64,000 bases of DNA. It comes from Desulfurobacterium atlanticum (GTDB lineage Bacteria; Aquificota; Aquificia; Desulfurobacteriales; Desulfurobacteriaceae). The position numbers and the translations under genes are program-made. The stretch lies in NCBI RefSeq assembly GCF_900188395.1, contig NZ_FZOB01000006.1, positions 35,062-99,061 on the forward strand, read 5' to 3'. Below, one piece after another: positions 9,110-18,161 of this stretch. The notes under the pieces were generated by a model. It saw only the letters and a list, made by a program, of their open reading frames with translations. It searched no databases and had not been told where the DNA came from. Within the stretch, counting starts at the first letter, position 1, and every line of letters starts with the position of its first letter.

Positions 9110-9617
9110 AAAGATAGTTGAAGCAGTAATATTTGTATCTGAAGAACCTGTTACAGCAGAAGAGATAGCCAAAAAACTTGAAATTGAAATAGAAGAAGTA
9201 AAACTGGCATTAGAAAAAGTTAAACAAAACTTTGCAAATAGAGGTATAATTTTAGAAGAGGTTGCTGAAGGCTATAAGTTTTACACAAATCCGGAAATTG
9301 CAAATTTTGTGAAAAGATTTGTTGAGGATAAACCAATAAAGCTTTCCAGGCACCTGCTTGAAGTTCTTGCAATTGTAGCATACAAACAGCCTGTATCAAA
9401 AAGAGAAATAGAAACTATCAGAGGAAAAACATCAGACGGGGCGATAAAAAGTCTCCTTGAAAAAAGGCTTATAGAAGTTGTCGGAAGGAAAAAGGGACCT
9501 GGAAGAGCAAAACTTTACGGCACAACAAAGGAATTTTTAATCCATTTCGGCCTTAAAAGCCTGAAGGAGCTTCCTTCGTTTGACCTGGAGGAGATTATTG
9601 AAGAAGGAATGGATTGA
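9096..9617 (+). CDS. scpB: Segregation and condensation protein B
   Basis: Kleisin-associated winged-helix subunit of the SMC-ScpA-ScpB condensin complex. The 173 aa show the typical start MQEIEKIVEAVIFVSEEPV and the second winged-helix signature AIVAYKQPVSKREIETIRG. No scpA or smc lies in this window. The start codon is embedded in the end of murG. Its C-terminal codons overlap the next gene, which suggests coupled translation. Confidence 0.93.
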   Translation: MQEIEKIVEAVIFVSEEPVTAEEIAKKLEIEIEEVKLALEKVKQNFANRGIILEEVAEGYKFYTNPEIANFVKRFVEDKPIKLSRHLLEVLAIVAYKQPVSKREIETIRGKTSDGAIKSLLEKRLIEVVGRKKGPGRAKLYGTTKEFLIHFGLKSLKELPSFDLEEIIEEGMD

Positions 9618-10464
9618 AGAGGGAATAGACATTCTTTACGAAGATGAAGAGATAGCAGAAATAATAGAGAAGCAGTTCCCTGACTTTGAAAAAAAACTAA
9701 CACAATTTTTCAAAAATTTACCTTCAACCTTGAGTGAAGAAACCTTTTTTGAGATAATAGAGCAAATTAGAGAATTACTAATAAGTGGAAAATTTCCAAA
9801 AGTTAAAGATATTCTGGAGGGAAAGATGGGAGTTATTACAGTAACCTTTGATTATGGTTCAAAAGGGCTTGAGTTTGCAAATGAGCTTGCAAAATTGACC
9901 GGATATGACGTCCTTTACAAGGAAATTCTTATCCAGACCGCAAAAAGGCTTAATCTTCCAACAGAAAAACTTGAAGAGTTTGATGATTTTAACTATCTTG
10001 CTGCAAAATTATCTCTTGCTGATTTTCTTCAGTTCAGCAGAAAGTTTCTTGATTTCTCTATTTTGAAAGGAGAAGAGGAAGAAAGAGAGGTGACATTTGA
10101 AGAGTTTAAAGAGATGCTTGTTAAAGTTGTTATGAATATGGCTTTTTCAAACAATGTTATTCTTGTAGGACATGGAGCCTGCGCAATTTTAGCAGAATAT
10201 CCAAACACAGTTCACTTTAAAATAGAAGCACCTATGGATTACAGAGCAAAGCTTTGCGCAGAAAAACTTGGAATTTCAATAGATGAAGCCATTGAAAGAA
10301 TCAAACAGCTTGATGAAAGGGAACAAAGATTCTACAAAGATATTGCTGATGCTGATATAACAAAAATAGACCTTTTCCATATGAAGTTTAACTCTGCAAA
10401 AGTAAGTCCACCAACAGCTGCAAAAGTTGCCTATGAACTTGTAAAGAGAGTAATTGAAGATTAA
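9598..10464 (+). CDS. Cytidylate-kinase-like family protein with N-terminal extension
   Basis: The part after about residue 75 resembles cytidylate-kinase-like (CMK2-type) domains: VITVTFDYGSKGLEFANELA replaces the usual ISxxYGSGGxxIA phosphate-binding segment, and the end LDEREQRFYKDIADAD resembles the family's lid region. The first about 75 residues are acidic and helical and I do not recognise them. I chose the TTG at 9598 (288 aa) because GGAGG at 9587-9591 sits 6 bases upstream; a TTG at 9580 would add 6 residues without a ribosome binding site. A canonical cmk is present at 32232-32888, so this gene probably has another substrate or a regulatory role. It ends at a strong hairpin. Confidence 0.7.
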   Translation: MKKEWIEEGIDILYEDEEIAEIIEKQFPDFEKKLTQFFKNLPSTLSEETFFEIIEQIRELLISGKFPKVKDILEGKMGVITVTFDYGSKGLEFANELAKLTGYDVLYKEILIQTAKRLNLPTEKLEEFDDFNYLAAKLSLADFLQFSRKFLDFSILKGEEEEREVTFEEFKEMLVKVVMNMAFSNNVILVGHGACAILAEYPNTVHFKIEAPMDYRAKLCAEKLGISIDEAIERIKQLDEREQRFYKDIADADITKIDLFHMKFNSAKVSPPTAAKVAYELVKRVIED

Positions 10465-10471
10465 TTAAAAT

Positions 10472-10493
10472 AGGGAGGGAAGTTTCCCTCCCT
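10472..10493. terminator. Bidirectional hairpin terminator between convergent operons
   Basis: A perfect 10-bp inverted repeat (AGGGAGGGAA, 2-base loop, TTCCCTCCCT) lies between the stops of the cytidylate-kinase-like gene and pgk. On the minus strand it is followed by a T-rich run (TATTTTAATTAA), so it best fits pgk termination. The plus-strand tail is only moderately T-rich. Confidence 0.8.
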
Positions 10494-11710
10494 TACTCTT
10501 TATCTGTAAGGGCTACAACTCCGGGAAGTTCTTTGCCTGCAAGAAATTCAAGAAACGCTCCACCGCCTGTAGAAACGTGGTCAACAGAATGTTCAAGTCC
10601 TAAAAGCTCAAGAGCTGCCACACTGTCTCCACCACCAACAATTGTTAGAGCTTCCTTTTTTGATGCTACAACTTTACCTATAGCCATTGTGCCGAATCTA
10701 AACTTTTCCATCTCAAAAACGCCCATAGGACCGTTCCAGACAATTGTTTCTGCATCAGCCATAGCTTCTTCAAAAAGTTTAACGGTAGCAGGTCCTATAT
10801 CAAGTCCCATCATATCTTCAGGAATCTCTTTGAAAGTTGTAAGTTTAACTTTCGTATTCTCTTTAAACTCCTCAGCGTTCATACTGTCAACAGGTATGTA
10901 AAGTTTAACACCGTTACTATCTGCCATCTTCATTATTTCCCTTGCTGAATCAACAAAATCTTCTTCCACAAGAGATTTTCCAACTTCATACCCTGCGGCT
11001 TTTAAGAAAGTGTAAGCCATCCCCCCGCCAATTAACATCTTATCAACAACTTTAAGTAAATTCTCTATCACCTGCAATTTACTCGAAACTTTTGCACCTC
11101 CAATAATAAGAACAAGCGGTCTCTTAGGATTATCAAGAGCCATTCTTAAATACTCTATCTCTTTTTCAAGCAAAAATCCTGCAACAGCAAGATCAACAAA
11201 CTTTGTAATCCCGTATGTGGATGCGTGTTTTCTATGAGCAGTGCCGAAAGCATCGTTTACATAAATATCAGCGAATTCTGCAAGTTTCTTTGCAAACTCT
11301 TCATCATTTTTTGTCTCTTCAGGATAAAACCTGACGTTTTCAAGAAGAGCAACCTCCCCTTCTTTAAGGTTTTCTATAGCACTTTTCACTTCCTCTCCTA
11401 TACAGTCAGGAACAAAAAAAACATCTTTCTCAAGTAATCTTGAAAGCCTTTCGGCAACAGGTTTTAAAGAAAATCTTTTATCCCTTCCTTTAGGTCTATC
11501 AAGGTGGGAACAAAGAATTATTTTGGCTCCATGGTCTATGAGATAGTTGATTGTCGGAAGAGCTGCCCTTATCCTTTTATCATTCATAATAACGCCATTT
11601 TCAAGTGGAACATTAAAATCAACTCTAACAAAAACCCTGGAGCCTTTCAATTTTTCAACAGGAACATCTTTTAAAGACATCTTTTTAAACATTGTCTCAC
11701 AAACTGCCAT
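10493..11710 (-). CDS. pgk: Phosphoglycerate kinase
   Basis: Interconverts 1,3-bisphosphoglycerate and 3-phosphoglycerate with ATP; in an autotroph it would run mainly in the gluconeogenic direction. The 405 aa contain the VRVDFNVPL motif, SHLDRPKG, the hinge region and the C-terminal GGGDSVAALE nucleotide-binding motif. Internal Met codons at residues 7 and 11 match the common family start, but only the first ATG has a good AGGAGG (4 bases upstream). It stands alone and faces away from the U32 gene upstream. Confidence 0.97.
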   Translation of the reverse strand: MAVCETMFKKMSLKDVPVEKLKGSRVFVRVDFNVPLENGVIMNDKRIRAALPTINYLIDHGAKIILCSHLDRPKGRDKRFSLKPVAERLSRLLEKDVFFVPDCIGEEVKSAIENLKEGEVALLENVRFYPEETKNDEEFAKKLAEFADIYVNDAFGTAHRKHASTYGITKFVDLAVAGFLLEKEIEYLRMALDNPKRPLVLIIGGAKVSSKLQVIENLLKVVDKMLIGGGMAYTFLKAAGYEVGKSLVEEDFVDSAREIMKMADSNGVKLYIPVDSMNAEEFKENTKVKLTTFKEIPEDMMGLDIGPATVKLFEEAMADAETIVWNGPMGVFEMEKFRFGTMAIGKVVASKKEALTIVGGGDSVAALELLGLEHSVDHVSTGGGAFLEFLAGKELPGVVALTDKE

Positions 11711-11764
11711 CTCTCCTCCTGAAAAGTTAAGGAAATGTTAGCGGCATTATATTAAATTTCAGTT

Positions 11765-14032
11765 TTATTTTAATCCCCTCAGGAGATTTCCAATATGACC
11801 TTTTTTATATTTTCCTTCTATAATTTCTTTCATCTTTTCTGATGAATAGAAACGATTTATAAAATCGTAACGCCTTATACCTGACAGTTGCTGTGAAAAT
11901 CTGTTTAAATTTAAAGGATAATACCAGAACATAACTGTTCTGCAATCTGTAAAAGAAATAAAGAACTTATCTCTTTTCCCTGAAATTTTAGTAATCCTGT
12001 ACTTTTCACTGCAAACTTTAAGGTTGCAGAAGCGGGATTTAAAAACTTTCTTAAGGCAGGTTTGTGAATAGAAAAGAGGAGTATCCTGAAAAATAATTAT
12101 TATACCATTAGCAGATGAAAGAGAGGATATATTTTGAAAATCATCTTCAACATTGTATGTAAACGATTTAAATCCTAAAGAATCAAAAAACTTTAACGTT
12201 TCAGAATTTGAAGTGTAAAGGGTGTAATCTCCATAAAGATTAACCTCTTTTCCTTTAAACAGGGCTATCCCATAAACAGAAGGAATAAGAAAATCTTTTA
12301 TACCAAGTTCTATAAGTTTTTCAATAAATTTTTTTAGCTTCTCTTCCTCATACGTCTTTACTATCAGCGGGAGAGAAACTCCCACCCTAAAACCTTTGTC
12401 TATAAGCTTTCTGAATTTCAAAACATCAAAAGATTTTAAGAATAGTATAGAATTTAAAAAGTGGCTATCAGGTAAAGATAAGAAAGAATCAAAGTTAATA
12501 TCATCAACAACAAAAATCTTTTCAAATTCTAAAGAAAATTTTTCAACATCAGAAACTTTATATTTCTTCTTCTTGAATAAAAGCTTTTCTATTTCTTTGA
12601 AAATCTGCTTCCTTGCTGAAGAAAGTTCTCTTTTAGAAATAAAAAATTTACCTGAAACAGAAACCTCTTTTACAAGAACATCAAAGCTGTAATTTCCCGA
12701 TTTTTTAAACTCCACCTTTAACATTTTTTCTGTTATTGTAATCTTCTCAGGTTTTTCTGTTTTTAGGGGAAGAGAAAAATCTTTTCCAACTTCTCTCACA
12801 GGATTAAAAGCTTTCACATTTATGCTACCTTCCTGTAATTCTACTGAAATTTCAATCGTAGGCTTTGCTTCAGAAGTTTTCAAAAGCCTTATCGGAAAAC
12901 TATTTTGAAGCTTTACAGAATGAACAAGATATACATCACTATTAACTTTGAAGTGTTTAAACGGTTTAATAAAAATCTTCTTACCTGCTACCTTAAAAAC
13001 TTTTGTCGGGAAAGGTTTTCCATCCTCAAAAATTAAAAGGCCATCATGCTTTTTGACAGGGAAAGAAAGTTTATCAACAACAAACCCTTGTCTGACTGTC
13101 TTTTTCACTTTTCCAATGAATAGACCGTAATTTCCTGTATATTCAGAATCTATACAGTCTTCAGGATGGTCATTTTCAAAATATCCATTCCAGGTTTTAC
13201 GGGAAAATACGATTTTTGATATTTTCCTGAAGTATTCTTTTTTACTGCCATCTATCTTTATCTTTCCAGAAGCTTCATCTATAAACTGTCTGTAAACAAA
13301 AGCGTTAACAGCAACATATAAAGGGTCTTTCAGTCTCCCTTCAATTTTTAAACTGTCTATTCCAATCTCATAAAGTTTCTTCACATAATCAAAGCCAGCA
13401 AGGTCTTTTAGATTAAAAACAGAACCTTTAAAATCACCGTCAAAGAACATTCTGCACACCTGTGAACACTTTCCCCTATTTCCCGAATGTCCTCCTAAAA
13501 ATGAAGAAGCAAAGCAAAAACCAGAATAGGAATAACAGATAGCACCGTGAATAAATGTTTCTATCTCTATAGAAGTATTCTTTTTTATCTCCTCTATTTC
13601 TTTTAAAGTCAGTTCTCTTGCAAGAATTACTCTTTTAAATCCGAAATCTTCTGCAAATTTAGCGCTACTTATGTTATGAATCCCGAGCTGAGTACTCGCT
13701 ATAAGCGGTATTTTGGGAAATTCTCTTTTTACAAGATAGGCAAGCCCCAGATCCTGAATTATGATACCATCAGGATTTAAATCGTAAATTTCATCAAGAA
13801 TAGAAAAAACCTTCTCTATTTCGCTATTTTTCAAAACAGTATTAAAGGTTATATAAATTTTTGCATTTTTATCCCGTGCAAACTTCAAAAACCTTCTGTA
13901 ATCTTCAACAGTAAAATTCTCACTTCCAGCACGTGCATTATACCTGCCAACACCAAGATAACAGGCATCAGCTCCATAATTAAAAGCAGCAAAAATATGT
14001 TCTTTTCTACCTGCCGGTAAAAGAAGCTCCAT
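11765..14032 (-). CDS. U32 family protein (RlhA/TrhP-like, possible tRNA/rRNA hydroxylation factor)
   Basis: Member of peptidase family U32, whose studied bacterial members act in RNA hydroxylation or collagen degradation. The N-terminal barrel begins MELLLPAGRKEHIFAAFNYG. The family signature ETFIHGAICYSYSGFCFAS spans residues 158-176. Cys166, Cys173, Cys189 and Cys193 are plausible Fe-S ligands. At 755 aa it has the long form with a large C-terminal region, in which I see no further motif. It lies 2 bases downstream of queD and ends the rsmD-queD-U32 operon, so an RNA-modification context is consistent. Confidence 0.85.
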   Translation of the reverse strand: MELLLPAGRKEHIFAAFNYGADACYLGVGRYNARAGSENFTVEDYRRFLKFARDKNAKIYITFNTVLKNSEIEKVFSILDEIYDLNPDGIIIQDLGLAYLVKREFPKIPLIASTQLGIHNISSAKFAEDFGFKRVILARELTLKEIEEIKKNTSIEIETFIHGAICYSYSGFCFASSFLGGHSGNRGKCSQVCRMFFDGDFKGSVFNLKDLAGFDYVKKLYEIGIDSLKIEGRLKDPLYVAVNAFVYRQFIDEASGKIKIDGSKKEYFRKISKIVFSRKTWNGYFENDHPEDCIDSEYTGNYGLFIGKVKKTVRQGFVVDKLSFPVKKHDGLLIFEDGKPFPTKVFKVAGKKIFIKPFKHFKVNSDVYLVHSVKLQNSFPIRLLKTSEAKPTIEISVELQEGSINVKAFNPVREVGKDFSLPLKTEKPEKITITEKMLKVEFKKSGNYSFDVLVKEVSVSGKFFISKRELSSARKQIFKEIEKLLFKKKKYKVSDVEKFSLEFEKIFVVDDINFDSFLSLPDSHFLNSILFLKSFDVLKFRKLIDKGFRVGVSLPLIVKTYEEEKLKKFIEKLIELGIKDFLIPSVYGIALFKGKEVNLYGDYTLYTSNSETLKFFDSLGFKSFTYNVEDDFQNISSLSSANGIIIIFQDTPLFYSQTCLKKVFKSRFCNLKVCSEKYRITKISGKRDKFFISFTDCRTVMFWYYPLNLNRFSQQLSGIRRYDFINRFYSSEKMKEIIEGKYKKGHIGNLLRGLK

Positions 14033-14034
14033 AT

Positions 14035-14703
14035 CTATTCACTGTATGTAGCACATGAGGTTTCTGTTTCAGATATTGACACCCTGCTACACCTAACTCC
14101 AAGAGGTTCTATGTTCTTATTTATAAACTTGTAGAAAAACTTTGCCATCTGTTCTGATGTTGGTGAATATTTAAAAAGGGCTATACCATCAAGAAGCCTC
14201 TGATAAAAATCTATCTCTACAACACTCTTTTCAGAAAAGGCTGGACAGGAGAAGTTATCAAATGTTAGGTAAATAAATCTGCTCAGGTCTATAGCATCAA
14301 CATCTATCTCACCTGAAACAAAAGAGAAGTCAGTTTCAACTCCGTAAAATTTCACAGAAGGCTTCATTTTCTCAATCTCAGGAAGGGAAAAAACATCATC
14401 ATCTATAAGATTCAGCTTTTTTAAAAAAAGCAGCGTTCCTGAATCCTGAAGGCTCAAGATTAACTTATGGTCAAAACATCTGTCTAAAAACTGCTTAAAC
14501 CACGAAAGATGATGAAAATCTGTCACCATTTGAGACTTATCCAAAGTTTCTGAACAAAGATAAACGGTTAATTTATAATCATGTCCATGACCAGGAAGCC
14601 TTCTGCATTTAGGATAGGTGTTTGTAGTCCACTTAGGATTTAGTTGTTGAGAGAAAACCGAATGAGCCGCAGAAAAGGTGAAAGTCTTTGAAATCTCAAA
14701 CAT
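14035..14703 (-). CDS. queD: 6-pyruvoyl-tetrahydropterin synthase / QueD family protein, long form
   Basis: Likely 6-carboxy-5,6,7,8-tetrahydropterin synthase of queuosine/7-deazaguanine synthesis. Zinc ligands are His14, His39 and His41 (GHGH), with the catalytic Cys33 in CRRLPGHGHDY. The C-terminal SETETSCATYSE provides the substrate-binding Glu. At 222 aa it is much longer than the 120-150 aa of most QueD proteins; the extra part is a central insertion of about 80 residues. No queC, queE or queF is visible here. It overlaps rsmD by one base. A divergent pterin-binding function is possible. Confidence 0.75.
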   Translation of the reverse strand: MFEISKTFTFSAAHSVFSQQLNPKWTTNTYPKCRRLPGHGHDYKLTVYLCSETLDKSQMVTDFHHLSWFKQFLDRCFDHKLILSLQDSGTLLFLKKLNLIDDDVFSLPEIEKMKPSVKFYGVETDFSFVSGEIDVDAIDLSRFIYLTFDNFSCPAFSEKSVVEIDFYQRLLDGIALFKYSPTSEQMAKFFYKFINKNIEPLGVRCSRVSISETETSCATYSE

Positions 14704-15284
14704 TACTCCTCCGAAAAAGATTCAGCAAAATTCAAAAAAGTAACAGTTGTCGTGCCATAATTTCGTCTTTCAACTATCCACTTAATATCATTTGGTAGGA
14801 AAGGATTGCTCTTTGGCTCTTCAAGAATAAGCAACCCGTTTTCATCAAGAAGGTTAAAATTTTTAACTAAATTAACTATACGGTTATAGTATCCTTTTTC
14901 ATAAGGGGGGTCAGCATAGATAAAATCAAATTTCCTGCCGGCTGAAGCAAGTTTTTTAAGAGCTTTTGTGTAGTCATCACAAATTATCCTGTATTTATCT
15001 GGAGAAATTCCAAGTGTTTTAAGATTTTTCTTTATAAGTTCACAAAACCTTCTATCCGATTCCACAAAGACAACTTCTCCTGCTCCCCTACTTAAAGCTT
15101 CTATCCCAACATTTCCTGTCCCGGCAAAAAGGTCAAGGAATCTTACACCTTCAAGATATTCATCAAGAATTGAAAATACGGATTCTTTAACTCTGTCAGT
15201 AGTCGGTCTTAAAAGTTTGGTATCTTTTCTTTTGGGCATTGAAAAAAGTTTTCTTCCTTTATACTTTCCACCTATTATTCGCAT
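14703..15284 (-). CDS. rsmD: 16S rRNA (guanine(966)-N(2))-methyltransferase
   Basis: SAM-dependent methylation of G966 in 16S rRNA. The 193 aa start MRIIGGKYKGRKLF, have the RPTTDRVKESVF segment, a SAM-binding LDLFAGTGNVGIEA and the catalytic ADPPY motif. A GTG four codons upstream (15296) overlaps the GGAG that serves the ATG at 15282-15284, so the ATG is the better start. It is the first gene of the minus-strand run rsmD-queD-U32 and is divergent from lolA. Confidence 0.93.
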   Translation of the reverse strand: MRIIGGKYKGRKLFSMPKRKDTKLLRPTTDRVKESVFSILDEYLEGVRFLDLFAGTGNVGIEALSRGAGEVVFVESDRRFCELIKKNLKTLGISPDKYRIICDDYTKALKKLASAGRKFDFIYADPPYEKGYYNRIVNLVKNFNLLDENGLLILEEPKSNPFLPNDIKWIVERRNYGTTTVTFLNFAESFSEE

Positions 15285-15318
15285 AAATTTCTCCACATAA
15301 TTTTAAATAAAACAGCAG

Positions 15319-15330
15319 GTATAATTATAC
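15319..15330. promoter_or_regulatory. Palindromic -10 element shared by divergent rsmD and lolA promoters
   Basis: GTATAATTATAC is a perfect 12-bp palindrome in the 72-base gap between rsmD (minus) and lolA (plus). It contains TATAAT on the plus strand (15320-15325) and TATAAT on the minus strand (15329-15324). No good -35 box is visible for either direction, so the assignment rests on the -10 match and position. Confidence 0.5.
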
Positions 15331-15356
15331 GGTATATAAAAGGAGGTTAACAGCTT

Positions 15357-15980
15357 ATGAAAAAAATGGCAATTCTTATGGCAATAATCTTAATGTTTTT
15401 CTCTCTGCAAGCTAATGCTAAAACGAAATTTTCAAATTTTCTATCCCATCTTGAAAAGGTGAAAACTCTTGAAATATCTTTTGTTCAAATAACAGAATAC
15501 GATCCAGAACTTGAGGAAAAAGACATTTACAAAGGTAAAATTGAATACAAACGTCCAGCCAAATTTAAATGGAGCTATACAAAAAACTCCAAAATAGAAA
15601 TAGTTTCAGATGGAAAAACCGTATGGACATGCATACCTGAAAATAATAAACTTGAAAAAACCTCCACAGAAGAAAGCATGGACTATTTTCCAATCATAAG
15701 AATACTGGAATACCCTCAAGAGTTCAGCAAATATTTTATGTTAGTTTCCGACGCGAAATTTAAAGACAAAATAGCCTATGAAATAACTCCTAAAAGAAAA
15801 AACGTCACTTACGAAAAAATAATCATCATATTCAAAGAAGATAAACCCTATCCAGTATCATTCCAGGTTATAAATGAAGATGGAAGTACCATAACCTACA
15901 TAATAGAAAAGTGGCAGGAAAATGTTAAACTTCCAGACACCATTTTTACAATTAACCGCTGCAAAGTGGAGGCTAAATGA
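15357..15980 (+). CDS. lolA: LolA-family periplasmic outer-membrane lipoprotein carrier
   Basis: Predicted periplasmic chaperone carrying lipoproteins from LolCDE to the outer membrane. A signal peptide is clear: MKK, a hydrophobic run and cleavage near ANA-K at residues 20-22. The rest follows the LolA pattern, with the SFVQITE strand, GKIEYKRPAKFKWSY, SDGKTVWTCIP and DTIFTIN near the end. The 207 aa length is usual. AGGAGG lies upstream of the ATG, and the gene overlaps the next by 4 bases (ATGA). Confidence 0.88.
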   Translation: MKKMAILMAIILMFFSLQANAKTKFSNFLSHLEKVKTLEISFVQITEYDPELEEKDIYKGKIEYKRPAKFKWSYTKNSKIEIVSDGKTVWTCIPENNKLEKTSTEESMDYFPIIRILEYPQEFSKYFMLVSDAKFKDKIAYEITPKRKNVTYEKIIIIFKEDKPYPVSFQVINEDGSTITYIIEKWQENVKLPDTIFTINRCKVEAK

Positions 15981-17353
15981 AAAGGAAAGATTACATAGCA
16001 AAGCATCTTAAAAGTTTAATAGGAAGTGAAAAAGTAAAAGATTCCCAGGATTTCTGTATAAGTTATTCTTATGATGCAACCCCAACCGGCGGAAAAGGAA
16101 TTCCCGATGTGGTTGTCTTCCCTGAAACTTCCGAAGATGTATCAAAAATCTTATCATTTGCAAATGAAGAACTTATTCCTGTATTCCCAAGAGGTGCAGG
16201 TTCAGGTTTAACAGGAGGGGCTGCACCGACAACAGGCGGGATAGTAGTAACAACAGAAAAGATGAACAAAATCCTTGAGATTGATGAAGATAACCTTGGA
16301 ACACTTGTTGAAGCCGGAGTAGTTACTTACAACATGCAGATGGAAGTGGAGAAAAGAGGACTATTTTATCCGCCGGATCCTTCAAGTTATAAATACTCAA
16401 CAATAGGCGGCAACATAGCAGAAAATGCAGGTGGCCCAAGGTGTGTTAAATATGGAGTTACAAAAGATTATGTAATGCAACTTGAAACTGTCTTTGCTGA
16501 CGGAACAATAACAAATCTTGGCGCAAAAACGGTAAAAAGTGTGGCTGGATATAATCTGAAAGATTTAATGATAGGTTCTGAAGGAACGTTAGGAATAATA
16601 ACGAAAGCCTACCTTAAACTTATCCCTGCCCCTGAAGCTGTAAGAACCGCTATGGCAATTTTTAACAAAGTTGAAGATGCAGCTACAGCCGTTGCGGAAA
16701 TGTTTAAGGCAAAAATAATTCCAACTGCTTTAGAACTTCTTGATAAAAATTCTATAGTAGCGGTAGAAAAGTACGCAAAATTGGGTCTCCCTACTGATGC
16801 TGAAGGTCTCCTTATAATAGAAGTTGACGGATATAAAGAAATTGTTGACATGCTTATAGAAAAAGCCCTCCAGGTGTGTAAAAAAGCAGGAGCAAAAACA
16901 ATAAAAAAAGCTTCAAATGAAAAAGAGAGAGAAGAGATTTGGAAAGCAAGAAGACAGTTATCCCCTGCCATTGTTCAGCTTAAACCGAAAAAAATTAACG
17001 AAGATGTAGTTGTTCAAAGAAGTAAAATCCCCCAACTCATTAAAGAAACATACAAAATTGCTAACCGTTACAGCATAATGGTAGTTAATTTCGGACACGC
17101 CGGAGATGGAAACATCCACGTAAACTTTATGTATGAACCTCACGAAGAGGAAAGGGTCTTCAAAGCTGTAAGAGATCTTTTCAGGTTTACTATAGAAATA
17201 GGCGGTTCTGTATCTGGAGAACACGGAATAGGATTTATGAAGAAAGAGTTTTTGCCACTTGAAGTTGGAAAAGCTCTTGAGAAAATGATAGCTGTAAAAA
17301 AAGCTCTTGATCCAAATAACATAATGAATCCGGGTAAAATTTTTGACATTTAA
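15977..17353 (+). CDS. glcD: FAD-binding (S)-2-hydroxy-acid oxidase, GlcD/D-lactate dehydrogenase type
   Basis: Flavoprotein that oxidises a 2-hydroxy acid such as glycolate or D-lactate, or reduces a 2-oxo acid with another carrier. The PCMH FAD domain shows GAGSGLTGGAAPTTGG, PPDPSSYKYSTIGGNIAENA and GSEGTLGIITKA. The C-terminal FAD-oxidase domain ends with SGEHGIGFMKKEFL and NPGKIFD. At 458 aa it matches the single GlcD subunit; no GlcE or GlcF lies next to it. Substrate is undecided. It is probably co-transcribed with lolA, which tells little about its role. Confidence 0.85.
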   Translation: MKRKDYIAKHLKSLIGSEKVKDSQDFCISYSYDATPTGGKGIPDVVVFPETSEDVSKILSFANEELIPVFPRGAGSGLTGGAAPTTGGIVVTTEKMNKILEIDEDNLGTLVEAGVVTYNMQMEVEKRGLFYPPDPSSYKYSTIGGNIAENAGGPRCVKYGVTKDYVMQLETVFADGTITNLGAKTVKSVAGYNLKDLMIGSEGTLGIITKAYLKLIPAPEAVRTAMAIFNKVEDAATAVAEMFKAKIIPTALELLDKNSIVAVEKYAKLGLPTDAEGLLIIEVDGYKEIVDMLIEKALQVCKKAGAKTIKKASNEKEREEIWKARRQLSPAIVQLKPKKINEDVVVQRSKIPQLIKETYKIANRYSIMVVNFGHAGDGNIHVNFMYEPHEEERVFKAVRDLFRFTIEIGGSVSGEHGIGFMKKEFLPLEVGKALEKMIAVKKALDPNNIMNPGKIFDI

Positions 17354-17396
17354 GCCGATAAAAAATATATAAGTATTAAAGAGAACGGGGTGCTCA

Positions 17397-18158
17397 ATGG
17401 ATATAGCAACGCTTATAGGTCTTGCAGCAGCTTTCCTTCTGATTATCATAACTATTGTTCTTGGTGGAAGTGCCGGAGCATTTATAAACATTCCTTCTCT
17501 TCTTATTACTGTCGGTGGTGGCTTCTCTGCTGCCATGGCAGGATTCCCGATGGGAGAGTATATAGGCGGGCTAAAGGCATTCCTTAAAGCCCTTAACCCA
17601 GGCCTTCCCGACCCGATAGAAACAATAGATTTTCTTGTTGACATAGCAAAAAAAGCAAGAAAAGAGGGAATTCTGGCTCTTGAATCAAGCATTGATGAAT
17701 TTTATTCCCGTGACCCATTTCTTGGAAATATCATGAGAATGCTTATAGACGGCCTTGATATGGAAGAGATAAACAGTAACGCTGAAGCTGCCATGGCACA
17801 GATAGAACAGAAACTGTCAACAGAAGCGGCTGTCTGGGAAACCCTTGGAGATCTTTTCCCGGCTTTCGGTATGATTGGAACACTTATAGGTCTTATCCAG
17901 ATGCTTCAGAACCTTAGCGACCCGGCTGCTCTTGGTCCTGGTATGGCTGTTGCTATGATTACAACCCTTTACGGAGCTATCCTTGCAAACGTTCTTTGTA
18001 TTCCGATAACAAAAAAACTGAAATATTATAAAGAACTTAACATGACATTTAAAGAAGCGTATCTTATGACCGCTGAAGCTATAGAAAAAGGAGCAAACCC
18101 AAACATCCTAAAACAGAAACTTGGTGGTCTTTTTGGTGTGGAACTTAAAGAGGAGTAA
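17397..18158 (+). CDS. motA: Flagellar motor stator protein MotA/PomA
   Basis: Inner-membrane stator subunit conducting ions for flagellar rotation. The 253 aa have four hydrophobic segments (about 6-25, 32-52, 150-175 and 185-205) and the cytoplasmic loop between the second and third. The conserved segment FPAFGMIGTLIGLIQML and the GPGMAVAMITTLYGA motif match MotA/PomA. A GGGGTG precedes the ATG. The first motB gene follows after 3 bases. Confidence 0.93.
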   Translation: MDIATLIGLAAAFLLIIITIVLGGSAGAFINIPSLLITVGGGFSAAMAGFPMGEYIGGLKAFLKALNPGLPDPIETIDFLVDIAKKARKEGILALESSIDEFYSRDPFLGNIMRMLIDGLDMEEINSNAEAAMAQIEQKLSTEAAVWETLGDLFPAFGMIGTLIGLIQMLQNLSDPAALGPGMAVAMITTLYGAILANVLCIPITKKLKYYKELNMTFKEAYLMTAEAIEKGANPNILKQKLGGLFGVELKEE

Positions 18159-18161
18159 TCC

